NCBI GenBank assembly: GCA_017620815.1
Contig: JAGAUI010000012.1
Span: 64,856 to 128,855, forward strand
From: Flavobacteriales bacterium
GTDB lineage: Bacteria; Bacteroidota; Bacteroidia; Flavobacteriales; UBA1820
Reading direction: 5' to 3'
DNA: 64,000 nucleotides
Position numbers and translations under genes: made by a program. The notes beneath the pieces were generated by a model, which worked only from the letters and a program-made list of their open reading frames with translations, had not been told where the DNA came from and searched no databases. Each line of letters begins with the position of its first letter. Positions within the stretch are counted from its first letter, which is position 1. Shown in pieces: positions 17,000-25,850 of this stretch.

Positions 17000-19087
17000 A
17001 TGAAACAGACTATAAAACATATATATGGTTTTTCTCTACTCATAGTTCTATTTATGTGTGCTATGTCATCTCTACATGCCCAGAACTATGAGAATAGTAT
17101 GAACCCTAGTATGACCAATATATTTGGAGAGCAGTTGCTTACAGAACGTCAGCAATTCCAGCAGGACTCCATACGCCGCAACCAAGGACTTAGTTCGTCT
17201 GAACGTACCATATATTTTAACCGTTATAAGGACTCTATACAGGTATATAAAATAATATCGGCACGTGGTGACACTAGTGTGGTAGATACTTCCCTTACTA
17301 TATCCCATATCTATAAAATGAACCCTACTCGCCGCGATGAGTATGGTTATATGCCCTTCCCAAATCTGGCCGAGGGTTATACTCCTATGGTGTTGGATAT
17401 AAAGCCTACACTTACTCCAGACTATGGTATGGACTCGCGTGAGATGTATTGGTACACGGTGGATGATATAAGATACTTTAATGTGCGTACTCCGTGGTCT
17501 GAAGTGATGTATCATTCCAATGTCTTCTCCAATATGACAGGACAGGTACTTGACTTTAATTTTACTGCCAATGCTGGTAAAAAGTTTAATTTTTCATTGG
17601 GATATAGAGGTAAACGTACGCTAGGTCTTTACAACTATTCTGAAACTCATCACGGGCAATTCCTAGCTACATTTAATTACCGTACAGACTCATATCGTTA
17701 TCGTATAAAAGGACACTTCACATATCAGTTCCTATCTGCTAGTGAAAACGGAGGTCTCACTCCAGATGGTGATTCTCTCTTCCGCAGTGATGATAAAGAG
17801 TTCTCATATCGCCGTACTCTACCTGTAAGACTCTCTGGTGCCGATGATGTGGTGGGAAACCGTCTAGGTGGTTCACGTTTTTATATCATGCAGGAATATG
17901 ACCTCTTTGCATCGGCTGTAAAGAACCCGCGTGCATTCCGTGTAACACTTCTGGGTGAGATAATGTATGACCACAAGACATATCGTTATCGTGACCCTGC
18001 TTTCTTCTCCAGAGGTGAAACAGCTAGAAAATCCATAGAGTACTATGGCTCCAATGTCCTAGCAGGAGCTCCACCAGCCGATAGTTCTATATATAACACG
18101 GTAGAGGTGGCAGCAGGAGCAGGAGTTAATTTCCCGTTGATTAATCTATATGCACAGGGAATGATACGTTACTCTTCTACCAAATATGAGTTTGATACAT
18201 TGGCGGTGGGTAGCAGTGTGGCAGACGAGAAGCTAGGAGGAGGTACAATGGCTCTTAATCTTATGGGGCGTTGGCGTCCGTTTAAGTATTTCGGTGCCGA
18301 TGCGAGATTTGATTATAATCTTTCGGGAGAGTATTCTGGAGCGAGTATATTGGACGTATCGGCATACTTTAAGCTGACAGATGACTATGTATTGAGAGGT
18401 AGTCTTATGAACGCATCATACTATCCTTCGCTGGTGAGTATGTACTATCGTTCTTCATATGAAAATCTCAACTGGAGAAATGATTTTTCACGCATCAATG
18501 CCACTAGGTTGAGCATAGCATTTGAAAGTCCCAAAATTTTAGATGCACGTCTTGACTTTACCACGATAGATGATTATGTGTATTTTGACTCATTGCGTAT
18601 GCCAAAGCAGTATGGAGACAAGATAGATGTTCTTTCGCTTACATTGCATCGTGATTTGCGTTATAAGGCATTCGGTTGGGATAACACATTTACTTATCAG
18701 AATGTGAGTTCGGGTTCTAGTGTGATGCCTCTGCCAGAGGTAATGTTACGTTCTACGCTGTATGCACATTTCCCTATGTTTAAAAAGGCTATGACTCTTA
18801 TGCCTTCTATTACCGTCAAGTATTATTCTGAATTTAAGGCTCCTATGTATAATCCGCTGCTTTCAGCATATAATCTCCAGCCTACAGAGAACGTAAGAGA
18901 AATAGGTTCTTATCCATATATAGATTTGGGAATTTCGGCCAAGATAAGAGCTACACGTCTTTTTATACGTCTGGAAAATGTTACACCATGGATAAATGCG
19001 GGTAATAAAAACTATTACTCATCACCATGGTATCCATACCTAGACCCTACGATACGTTTTGGTGTGGTGTGGGATTGGTTTAATTAG
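17000..19087 (+). CDS. Putative outer-membrane porin (Bacteroidota porin_10-like)
   Basis: A 695-residue outer-membrane beta-barrel candidate. A signal peptide covers residues 1-28 (FSLLIVLFMCAMSSLHAQ). The body alternates polar and aromatic residues in barrel-like strands (RYRIKGHFTYQFLSAS, FKYFGADARFDYNLSG). The end, PTIRFGVVWDWFN, is a typical C-terminal outer-membrane signal. It resembles the 'putative porin' family that is widespread in Bacteroidota. An in-frame ATG at 16982 precedes the promoter's -7 box, so the ATG at 17000 is taken as the start. Its 3' end is overlapped by 48 bases by a small gene on the opposite strand. Confidence 0.8.
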   Translation: MKQTIKHIYGFSLLIVLFMCAMSSLHAQNYENSMNPSMTNIFGEQLLTERQQFQQDSIRRNQGLSSSERTIYFNRYKDSIQVYKIISARGDTSVVDTSLTISHIYKMNPTRRDEYGYMPFPNLAEGYTPMVLDIKPTLTPDYGMDSREMYWYTVDDIRYFNVRTPWSEVMYHSNVFSNMTGQVLDFNFTANAGKKFNFSLGYRGKRTLGLYNYSETHHGQFLATFNYRTDSYRYRIKGHFTYQFLSASENGGLTPDGDSLFRSDDKEFSYRRTLPVRLSGADDVVGNRLGGSRFYIMQEYDLFASAVKNPRAFRVTLLGEIMYDHKTYRYRDPAFFSRGETARKSIEYYGSNVLAGAPPADSSIYNTVEVAAGAGVNFPLINLYAQGMIRYSSTKYEFDTLAVGSSVADEKLGGGTMALNLMGRWRPFKYFGADARFDYNLSGEYSGASILDVSAYFKLTDDYVLRGSLMNASYYPSLVSMYYRSSYENLNWRNDFSRINATRLSIAFESPKILDARLDFTTIDDYVYFDSLRMPKQYGDKIDVLSLTLHRDLRYKAFGWDNTFTYQNVSSGSSVMPLPEVMLRSTLYAHFPMFKKAMTLMPSITVKYYSEFKAPMYNPLLSAYNLQPTENVREIGSYPYIDLGISAKIRATRLFIRLENVTPWINAGNKNYYSSPWYPYLDPTIRFGVVWDWFN

Positions 19088-19294
19088 CAAAGCATTAAGG
19101 TAGATAGTATATAGTTCCTCATAGTGTAAAGAAGCCCATCTTTTAAGGGCTTCTTTTTCTATATATGGTAAATCTCTCAATGCCTTGCCTAGTTCTATGA
19201 GAAATAATTCCGATGAGAAACTTACCTTTTCTAGTATCATCTGGTAGTAAGATAACATATCTACCTCCTGATAACTGGTGGTGTCCTGTGTCAT
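19040..19294 (-). CDS. Small conserved-looking protein, 84 aa
   Basis: A short reverse-strand gene. Its first ~55 residues (LSYYQMILEKVSFSSELFLI, then ELGKALRDLPYIEKEALKRW) recall small uncharacterised Bacteroidota proteins of the YYxxxLEKVSF type, judged by memory of the pattern only. The last ~28 residues look unconserved; the final 16 codons are antisense to the end of the porin gene. A TATATTTG -7 box on the same strand at 19381-19388 would give an ~80-nt leader. The porin terminator hairpin lies within this coding sequence and encodes EKEALKRWASL. No function is known. Confidence 0.5.
   Translation of the reverse strand: MTQDTTSYQEVDMLSYYQMILEKVSFSSELFLIELGKALRDLPYIEKEALKRWASLHYEELYTIYLNALLIKPIPHHTKTYRRV
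19128..19158. terminator. Terminator after porin gene, inside the opposing small CDS
   Basis: A 10-bp stem AAAGAAGCCC / GGGCTTCTTT with a 9-base loop and five T. It lies 40 bp after the porin stop codon. Confidence 0.75.
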
Positions 19295-19380
19295 AGTTAT
19301 ATGCTGTGGATAGTTTATATAAAGTTAGGTATAATAAGCTCCCTTTCCAAATTTTTTGAATGTTTGTTTTTTATCTTAAT

Positions 19381-19388
19381 CAAATATA
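19381..19388 (-). promoter_or_regulatory. Possible promoter for the 84-aa gene
   Basis: CAAATATA on the plus strand reads TATATTTG on the minus strand, divergent from the radC promoter. No -33 partner is evident. Confidence 0.4.
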
Positions 19389-19423
19389 ACAATTATAATT
19401 GTAATCATATTCTGAAAAATATC

Positions 19424-19431
19424 TACATTTG
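19424..19431 (+). promoter_or_regulatory. radC promoter -7 box
   Basis: TACATTTG, 22 bp upstream of the ATG at 19454. TTG at 19399-19401 is a possible -33 element at slightly long spacing. Confidence 0.6.
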
Positions 19432-19453
19432 TGGTGTGAAAAATGTTATAGAT

Positions 19454-20092
19454 ATGAAAATAAAAACAGAAGATAGAGATAAAATCATAGACTGTGGTAC
19501 AGATGGTGCCACAGATGTAGAATTACTTTCTGTAATGACAGGTTCTATAGAGATAGCTACTAGACTGCTAGAAGAAGGAGCTGGTAGTTTGCGTAGGGTG
19601 GTTACTATGTCCATAGATGAGATGTGTGGTATCAAGGGTATAGGTCGTGTGAAAGCTAGTGAAATGGCAGCAGCATTTGAGATTTACCGCAGGGCACAGC
19701 GAGAGATAAATAATCGTAAGTTCATATATAATGCCGATGACGTATTCAATGTGATGGTGGCCGATATAGGTCTTATTCCGCACGAGGAGCTATGGGTGGT
19801 CTATGTAGGAGCTGCCAAACGTCTCTTGGCTCGTAAACGTATAAGCCAGGGAGGTCTAAATGGTACCGATGCCGACCGCCGTATCATCTTCCGCTATGCT
19901 TATGCACTAGGGGCACAGGAGCTTTATATATGCCATAATCATCCATCGGGATGCCTAGCTGTATCTGATGCCGATGTAAGCATGACACGTCAAATGTCAA
20001 AAGCCTGTGCATTGCTAGGTTTCCGTCTGTCTGACCATGTGGTTGTAACCTCATCTTCATATATGAGTATGAGGGAAAGAGGGCTTATGTGA
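19454..20092 (+). CDS. radC: RadC-family JAB/MPN-domain protein
   Basis: A 212-residue protein of the RadC (UPF0758) family. The N-terminal part carries a helix-hairpin-helix segment (MCGIKGIGRVKASEMAAAFE). The C-terminal JAB/MPN domain has the metal-binding signature HNHPSG followed at proper spacing by SDADVSM. Despite its name, a direct DNA-repair role for RadC is not established. I chose the ATG at 19454; a longer reading frame from 19301 runs through the promoter and encodes a low-complexity Ile/Asn/Tyr stretch unlike the family. It is slightly shorter than the usual ~225 residues. Confidence 0.92.
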   Translation: MKIKTEDRDKIIDCGTDGATDVELLSVMTGSIEIATRLLEEGAGSLRRVVTMSIDEMCGIKGIGRVKASEMAAAFEIYRRAQREINNRKFIYNADDVFNVMVADIGLIPHEELWVVYVGAAKRLLARKRISQGGLNGTDADRRIIFRYAYALGAQELYICHNHPSGCLAVSDADVSMTRQMSKACALLGFRLSDHVVVTSSSYMSMRERGLM

Positions 20093-20163
20093 TTGAGTGT
20101 TTATAAAGGGAATAATTATGTTTTATTTTGTATTATAGCCAATGTTTATGATGATGATAATTG

Positions 20164-20171
20164 TATATTTG
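20164..20171 (+). promoter_or_regulatory. MscS gene promoter -7 box
   Basis: TATATTTG, 49 bp before the MscS start codon. Confidence 0.6.
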
Positions 20172-20220
20172 TGCTTTAGGAAATTCAATTAAGTAAAACC
20201 AAAACTATTTTGTAAAAATT

Positions 20221-21147
20221 ATGAGCATTTTTAAATATTTTATTTCTATGCAGGACGTTGTAGAGCCTGTAGAAGAAGCAGTAGTGGATACTGTGAAAAC
20301 ACCTACATCACTTAAAGACATGTTGGCCTCTATGGAAGCTCTTACTATGGAAGATGTGGTGGATAAGGTAGTATCTGGAGTAATTTCTGCTCTAGCTAGC
20401 ATACTTCTAGCTGTGTTGGTTTTCTATGTGGGTCGTTGGCTTATAAGAAAACTGGAAAGGATTATTTATAAGATATTTGAAAAGAAAAACGTTGAGGCTT
20501 CTCTAGCGTCTTTTCTAGGTTCTATGTTTAACATAGTGGCGATGTTTTTACTTATCATCACGGTGATAGGAATACTAGGCATCAATACTTCATCGTTTAT
20601 AGCGTTATTTGCATCGGCTGGTGTTGCTATAGGTATGGCATTAAGTGGCACTTTGCAGAATTTTGCAGGGGGAGTGCTAGTACTTTTACTCAAACCTTAT
20701 AAGGTGGGTGATTATATAGAAGCACAGGGACAGTCTGGAACAGTCAAGGCTATAACACTGTTCTCTACCATTTTATCTACTGTGGATAACAAAAACATCA
20801 TCCTGCCCAACGGAGGTATGTCAACGGGCATTATTAACAACTACTCCAAAGAACCACTTCGTCGTGTGGACCAAGTGTTTTCGGTAGCTTATGGTGAAGA
20901 CTATGACAATGTGAAAAAAGTCATAGCAGAACTCCTAGAGGCAGACCCTCGTGTACTTAAAGACCCATCTTATTTCATAGGTCTTAATTCTATGGAAGCA
21001 AGTTCGGTAAATTTGGTTGTGCGTTCGTGGGTTAAAAGCGAAGACTATTGGGGAGTGTATTTTGACCTCAATGAAAAGATTTATAAGACATTTGCACAGA
21101 AGGGTATCACTATACCTTTCCCTCAACTAGATGTACATATGAAGTAG
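20221..21147 (+). CDS. mscS: Small-conductance mechanosensitive channel (MscS family)
   Basis: A 308-residue membrane channel that releases solutes on hypo-osmotic shock. After an acidic N-terminus there are about three transmembrane helices (ILLAVLVFYVGRWLI; IVAMFLLIITVIGILGI; the pore helix GVAIGMALSGTLQNFAGGVL). The beta domain follows (YKVGDYIEAQGQSGTVKAI, NKNIILPNG), then the C-terminal vestibule. This is the usual MscS length and order. The start at 20221 was kept; an in-frame ATG at 20248 is also possible. It faces a convergent DUF5009 gene across a long shared terminator. Confidence 0.93.
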   Translation: MSIFKYFISMQDVVEPVEEAVVDTVKTPTSLKDMLASMEALTMEDVVDKVVSGVISALASILLAVLVFYVGRWLIRKLERIIYKIFEKKNVEASLASFLGSMFNIVAMFLLIITVIGILGINTSSFIALFASAGVAIGMALSGTLQNFAGGVLVLLLKPYKVGDYIEAQGQSGTVKAITLFSTILSTVDNKNIILPNGGMSTGIINNYSKEPLRRVDQVFSVAYGEDYDNVKKVIAELLEADPRVLKDPSYFIGLNSMEASSVNLVVRSWVKSEDYWGVYFDLNEKIYKTFAQKGITIPFPQLDVHMK

Positions 21148-21155
21148 TCGGTGAT

Positions 21156-21212
21156 GGCGATGACGGCAAAAAAGCGGCACCCGTAGGGTGCCGCTTTTTT
21201 GCCGTCATCGCC
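21156..21212. terminator. Extended symmetric terminator between convergent genes (mscS / DUF5009)
   Basis: A perfect 27-bp stem with loop GTA. The left arm begins GGCGATGACGGCAAAAAAGC and ends GGCACCC; the right arm is its exact complement with six internal T, ending TCATCGCC. It can terminate both converging transcripts. The flank GTTGAG is shared with the element at 25792. Confidence 0.88.
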
Positions 21213-21222
21213 GTTGAGGCTA

Positions 21223-22410
21223 TTATATTTTGAGTTTGATATTTATCTTGCCCATGCCGTAAGCTATCCATACTACAGCTATTGAGAATATAGTGCAACG
21301 AACGACACCCCACGCTCCTTCATATGTGCAGTCAGGGAAATGCCAGTGCATCACGCCCATCACACCAGCTACAATGTAAGGTATCATATAGCAGGTAAGA
21401 GTGTGAGTTCCGGCTGGTTTTATAGGGGCAAATACTTGTTCGGCACGCAAAGTATCACATATAAGATATATTATGCCATATAGAGGCAGGAATATACCTA
21501 GGCAGTAGAACAGCCAAGTAGGTGTAGCTTGGATTTTGGAAATAATCCAGTGCTGGTGGCATACATATCCAGCTGCTATCATCACCAGAGCACTTGCTGC
21601 AAGGATACCTATAAACTTCCATGGAGCCTCTGGACGAGCATAGCGTTTCATCACAAGGCTGCATACTATTCCAGCCATAGTGAGGGTATATAGTACAGGT
21701 TGGCTAGGGAATTTATAAGCTATCCATACGCCTTTGAATACTCCGTTAAATGTAAGGATACACAGAGCTACCATTATGGCAAGTGCCACGCCGTTTTTCC
21801 ATAGCGAATCTTTTAATATCACATACAGTACAGAACATACCAGATATGACCAGCCTAGAAGCCCTAATATACCCCACCATTTGGCACCGAAGTGAGCTCC
21901 TTCGCGAGGGGTAGCCATCACTACCAGTGTTATAAGCAAAGCCTTACCAGCTAATGATAGTAGTGTGTACAGGTGTTTTTTGTTACCAGTAGCAGGAGGG
22001 TAAGAGTTCCATAGTAGGAAGAATCCAGCTACCATCAGTAGGGTAAACACTGGAGAAGGTATTCCCGATGCGGCTGCATCATATGCACCTTTGTTTACGG
22101 TGAAGAGTCCCATAACTATAAGGGCTATGCTACGGGATATGATGTGATTTATCACTTGGAGTGGGCTATCGCCTTTTTTATAGCGTGCTGCTACCGCAAA
22201 AGGCACAGCCATTCCCATAGCAAATAGAAACGCAGGGAATATAAGGTCTGAAAATCCCAACATATCTTCGTGCATTTCGGCATGATAAAGTATGTGTGGG
22301 AGACCTTTTACGCCCGCCATCTCATTTACAAATAGCATAAAAAACATGGTGATAGCTCGGAATACATCTAGGGATAGTATTCGGCTAGGAGAGGCTATAT
22401 TATTTGTCAT
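21223..22410 (-). CDS. DUF5009 / HGSNAT-like membrane acyltransferase family protein
   Basis: A polytopic membrane protein of 395 residues with about ten hydrophobic helices. The N-terminus SRILSLDVFRAITMFFMLFV, followed by FSDLIFPAFLFAMGMAVPFA, is characteristic of the DUF5009/DUF1624 family. That family is related to heparan-alpha-glucosaminide N-acetyltransferase, which moves acetyl groups across membranes onto amino sugars. The bacterial substrate is unknown. Transcription is reverse and apparently monocistronic. No TAnnTTTG box is seen in the ~220-bp upstream spacer, which is very A/T-rich and otherwise holds only the proC promoter. Confidence 0.82.
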   Translation of the reverse strand: MTNNIASPSRILSLDVFRAITMFFMLFVNEMAGVKGLPHILYHAEMHEDMLGFSDLIFPAFLFAMGMAVPFAVAARYKKGDSPLQVINHIISRSIALIVMGLFTVNKGAYDAAASGIPSPVFTLLMVAGFFLLWNSYPPATGNKKHLYTLLSLAGKALLITLVVMATPREGAHFGAKWWGILGLLGWSYLVCSVLYVILKDSLWKNGVALAIMVALCILTFNGVFKGVWIAYKFPSQPVLYTLTMAGIVCSLVMKRYARPEAPWKFIGILAASALVMIAAGYVCHQHWIISKIQATPTWLFYCLGIFLPLYGIIYLICDTLRAEQVFAPIKPAGTHTLTCYMIPYIVAGVMGVMHWHFPDCTYEGAWGVVRCTIFSIAVVWIAYGMGKINIKLKI

Positions 22411-22581
22411 AATGGTATGTATTAATTGTTTTTTAATAGATGCAGTAAAGATACTTTTTTAATTATTTCTATGAGCAATGTTTTATATAAAAATCACATA
22501 TGTATGGTAATTTTTCTCATATTGAAAATAAATGTGCTTTTATATTGATAAAATGAGAAGGTTTTTTCATTGTTTTTTGCC

Positions 22582-22589
22582 TACATTTG
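22582..22589 (+). promoter_or_regulatory. proCBA promoter -7 box
   Basis: TACATTTG, 41 bp before the proC ATG. Confidence 0.65.
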
Positions 22590-22630
22590 CTCTCTGCATA
22601 GAACTCATATAGTCATTTGTAATCATAATT

Positions 22631-23422
22631 ATGAAAATAGCGGTATTGGGAGGAGGAAATATGGGAGGAGCCATAGCCTCTGGGATAGTAGCATCTCATA
22701 TAGCAGATGCTGGCGATGTGCTGGTTTCCCACGCACGTCCATCATATGTAGAAAAGATAAAGGCTATGGGATATGAGCCGCATATGACCAATGATAATAT
22801 AGAGGCAGTAAGGGGTGCAGGAATGGTCTTCCTCGCTGTCAAGCCATGGAAGGCACTAGAAGTGATAAGAGAGATAGCTCCATATATGGACTCGTCTAGC
22901 ACTGTTATAGCATCGGTAGTGGCAGGATTGACATTTGATGATATGGGACGTGTTTTTAAGGATATGGGACTTAAGGTGCCGTCTATGTATCGCGTGATAC
23001 CAAATACCGCCATCGCACTAGGAGAAAGCACCACTTTTATATCTTCATGTAATACATCGGCAGAACAGGATAAAAAGATGCAGGACATATTCTCTTCGTT
23101 GGGAGAGGTGTTTATAGTACAGGAGAGTGATATGACAGCTGTTACAGCACTCTCGTCATGTGGCATAGCATATATCCTTAAGTACATAGACGCTGCCATA
23201 TGCGGTGCAGAAGAGATGGGTATAGATAGAGCCTCATCCCAAAAGATGGTGATGCAAACCATACGCGGAGCATTGCGATTGCTAGAGACCAATGGCACAC
23301 AACCACAGGAAGAGATAGACAAGGTTACAACTCCCGGCGGTATAACACTCAAAGGACTAGAGGAAATGGAACGATGCGGATTTACATCGGCAGTTATAAA
23401 CGGACTTAAAGCTAGCAAATGA
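22631..23422 (+). CDS. proC: Pyrroline-5-carboxylate reductase
   Basis: Catalyses the last step of proline synthesis, NAD(P)H reduction of pyrroline-5-carboxylate. At 263 residues it has a Rossmann start KIAVLGGGNMGGAIASG and the C-terminal family signature running through TTPGGITLKGLEEMERCGF. It is first in an operon with proB (1-base gap) and proA (4-base gap after proB), so all proline-specific enzymes from glutamate are encoded together. Confidence 0.96.
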   Translation: MKIAVLGGGNMGGAIASGIVASHIADAGDVLVSHARPSYVEKIKAMGYEPHMTNDNIEAVRGAGMVFLAVKPWKALEVIREIAPYMDSSSTVIASVVAGLTFDDMGRVFKDMGLKVPSMYRVIPNTAIALGESTTFISSCNTSAEQDKKMQDIFSSLGEVFIVQESDMTAVTALSSCGIAYILKYIDAAICGAEEMGIDRASSQKMVMQTIRGALRLLETNGTQPQEEIDKVTTPGGITLKGLEEMERCGFTSAVINGLKASK

Positions 23423-23423
23423 T

Positions 23424-24527
23424 ATGACAACTAGATATAAACGTATAGTAGTAAAAATAGGCAGTAATGTACTCACTAGGGCAGATGGCACGATAGATGC
23501 TACATGTATGTCCCACATAGTGGACCAAGTAGCAGCATTGCGACATAAGGGAGTAGATGTGATATTGGTGTCATCTGGTGCAGTGGCATCGGGACGTAGT
23601 GAGATAAAGGGAATACATAAGATAGACGCTGTATCATCGCGTCAGTTGTATTCGGCTGTGGGGCAGGTATGTCTTATAAACAAATACTATCAGTTGTTCC
23701 GCGATTATGGCATAGCTTGCGGTCAAGTTCTTACCACCAAAGAGAGTTTTGCTACCCGTACACATTACCTCAACCAACGTAACTGTATGCAGGTAATGCT
23801 AGAGAGTGGAGTAGTCCCCATAGTCAATGAAAACGATACTATATCGGTTACCGAACTAATGTTTACCGATAACGATGAACTATCTGGACTGGTATCGGCT
23901 ATGATGGATGCCGAGGCTCTTATCATATTGAGTAACATAGATGGTATATATAACGGAGACCCACATTCAGAATCCAGCAGTGTGATAAGAGAAATAAAGG
24001 TAGGGGAAGATATATCATCATATATCCAGACAGTGGGAAGTAGTTTTGGACGTGGGGGTATGCGTACCAAAAGCCGTATAGCCTCTCGCGTAGCCGAAGA
24101 AGGTACAGAAGTTATCATAGCCAATGGTAAAACTCGTGATATTTTACTATCTTTGGTAGAGGGGAAAGATGTGATATGTACTAGATTTATCCCTGCTGGG
24201 AAAGTAGCATCGGGAGTGAAGAAATGGATAGCCCACAGTGAGAGTTTTGCCAAAGGGGCTCTTTATATAAACAAGGGGGCTTATGACGCTCTTATGGGTA
24301 GTGAGGCGGTGAGTCTTCTGCCAGTAGGTGTAGAAAGGGTGGAAGGGTATTTTGAAAAGGATGATATAGTGCGTATAATGTCGGATGATGGAGTACAGAT
24401 AGGTGTAGGTAAAATATCCTGTGATAGTACCCAAGCCTCATCTATGAAAGGCACACACGGAGCCCGTCCTTTCATACACTATGATTACCTCTATATAGAT
24501 ACAGAAAAAGAACGAATAAATAGATAA
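23424..24527 (+). CDS. proB: Glutamate 5-kinase
   Basis: Phosphorylates glutamate to gamma-glutamyl phosphate, the committed and normally proline-inhibited step. At 367 residues it includes the amino-acid-kinase domain ([53 protein letters not shown]) and a C-terminal PUA domain from about residue 275 ([19 protein letters not shown]). The full length with PUA matches the E. coli enzyme. It is translated just after proC and before proA, which probably favours channelling of the labile product to ProA. Confidence 0.96.
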   Translation: MTTRYKRIVVKIGSNVLTRADGTIDATCMSHIVDQVAALRHKGVDVILVSSGAVASGRSEIKGIHKIDAVSSRQLYSAVGQVCLINKYYQLFRDYGIACGQVLTTKESFATRTHYLNQRNCMQVMLESGVVPIVNENDTISVTELMFTDNDELSGLVSAMMDAEALIILSNIDGIYNGDPHSESSSVIREIKVGEDISSYIQTVGSSFGRGGMRTKSRIASRVAEEGTEVIIANGKTRDILLSLVEGKDVICTRFIPAGKVASGVKKWIAHSESFAKGALYINKGAYDALMGSEAVSLLPVGVERVEGYFEKDDIVRIMSDDGVQIGVGKISCDSTQASSMKGTHGARPFIHYDYLYIDTEKERINR

Positions 24528-24531
24528 AACT

Positions 24532-25779
24532 ATGGACCTTACCGAAACATTTGACCTCTCAAAAGAGGCTTCGCAACAGATAGCCTTACTGGATGCCCAC
24601 CAGATAAACAGCCTCTTACGCAAGATGGCCGATGCAGCGGTAGCTGCTGCTGATTACATCCTTGCCGAAAATAAAAAAGACCTCGCACGTATGGACCCTT
24701 CCAATCCTATGTATGACCGTCTAATGCTTACACGTGAACGTATAGACGACATAGCTAGCGACATACGCCACGTGGCCGACCTCCCTACTCCTGTGGGTGA
24801 ATTGCTATCATCTGTCATACGACCCAATGGTATGCGTATAGATAAAGTAAGAGTGCCATTTGGTGTGGTGGGAGTGATATATGAAGCTCGTCCCAATGTG
24901 AGTTTTGATGTGTTCTCACTATGTTTTAAGACAGGAAATGCTTGTCTGCTTAAAGGAGGTAGTGACGCCCAGTATTCCAATGCTGCGATAGTGGAAATCA
25001 TTCGCAGTACATTGCGTCAGAATGATGTGAATGAAAATGCTGTAACACTGTTGCCAGTAGAACGCGAAGCTACAGCTCAGTTGCTCAATGCTGTGGGGAA
25101 AGTGGACCTGCTCATACCTCGTGGAGGTAAATCTCTTATATCATACGTGAGGGATAACTCTCGTGTACCAGTGATAGAGACAGGAGCAGGTATATGTCAT
25201 ACATATTTTGATAAGTATGGAGACCTGAAAAAAGGTCGTGCCATCATTACCAATGGTAAGACTCGTCGTGTGAGTGTATGCAATGCTCTGGATACACTGG
25301 TAATACACGCTGCGGTGGTGGATAAACTACCTTATCTGTGTGAGGATTTGGCATGCAAAAACGTTATACTCTATGCCGATGATGTGGCTTACAAGGCATT
25401 GGAAGGTAAATATCCTGCACACTTACTATCTCATTCCACAGATGACAGCTATGACACCGAATACCAAGACTATAAAATGGCCATCAAGGTAGTTCCTCAT
25501 TTTACCGATGCCATAACCCATATATCCCGTCATACCTCTGGGCATAGTGAATCCATTATCACAGAAGACCGGAACCACGCTACACGTTTTACTCGTGCTA
25601 TAGATGCATCTTGTGTATATGTAAATCTGCCTACATCGTGGACAGATGGGGCTCAGTTTGGCTTTGGGGCAGAGATAGGTATCAGCACACAGAAACTCCA
25701 TGCTCGTGGTCCTATGGCTCTCCCAGAACTTACTACTTACAAATACATCATTACGGGTGATGGACAGGTGAGAGATTAG
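24532..25779 (+). CDS. proA: Gamma-glutamyl phosphate reductase
   Basis: Reduces gamma-glutamyl phosphate to glutamate semialdehyde, which cyclises to the ProC substrate. The 415 residues follow the aldehyde-dehydrogenase fold. The cofactor region shows [18 protein letters not shown], and the catalytic cysteine lies in [15 protein letters not shown]. The C-terminal segment [19 protein letters not shown] is conserved in ProA. It is the last gene of proCBA and ends 12 bp before a long terminator shared with a convergent esterase gene. Confidence 0.96.
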   Translation: MDLTETFDLSKEASQQIALLDAHQINSLLRKMADAAVAAADYILAENKKDLARMDPSNPMYDRLMLTRERIDDIASDIRHVADLPTPVGELLSSVIRPNGMRIDKVRVPFGVVGVIYEARPNVSFDVFSLCFKTGNACLLKGGSDAQYSNAAIVEIIRSTLRQNDVNENAVTLLPVEREATAQLLNAVGKVDLLIPRGGKSLISYVRDNSRVPVIETGAGICHTYFDKYGDLKKGRAIITNGKTRRVSVCNALDTLVIHAAVVDKLPYLCEDLACKNVILYADDVAYKALEGKYPAHLLSHSTDDSYDTEYQDYKMAIKVVPHFTDAITHISRHTSGHSESIITEDRNHATRFTRAIDASCVYVNLPTSWTDGAQFGFGAEIGISTQKLHARGPMALPELTTYKYIITGDGQVRD

Positions 25780-25791
25780 GAACTTTTAAAT

Positions 25792-25842
25792 GGCGATGAA
25801 AAAAAAGGCGAGCCCGCAGGGCTCGCCTATTTTATCATCGCC
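25792..25842. terminator. Extended symmetric terminator between convergent genes (proA / esterase)
   Basis: The outer clamp GGCGATGA / TCATCGCC encloses an A-tract facing TATTTTA and the core GGCGAGCCC-GCA-GGGCTCGCC. The whole is a ~24-pair stem with two mismatches. The same 21-base core recurs at 61155-61175. Confidence 0.87.
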
Positions 25843-25850
25843 GTTGAGTA

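Noticed and set aside
22696-23430. A 244-codon open frame antisense to proC
   Set aside because: It is a shadow of the proC coding bias with low-complexity Ser/Ile/Pro composition and no promoter on that strand.
23765-24253. A 162-codon open frame antisense to proB
   Set aside because: It is fully inside proB, shows no recognisable protein features, and has the same composition pattern as other antisense frames.
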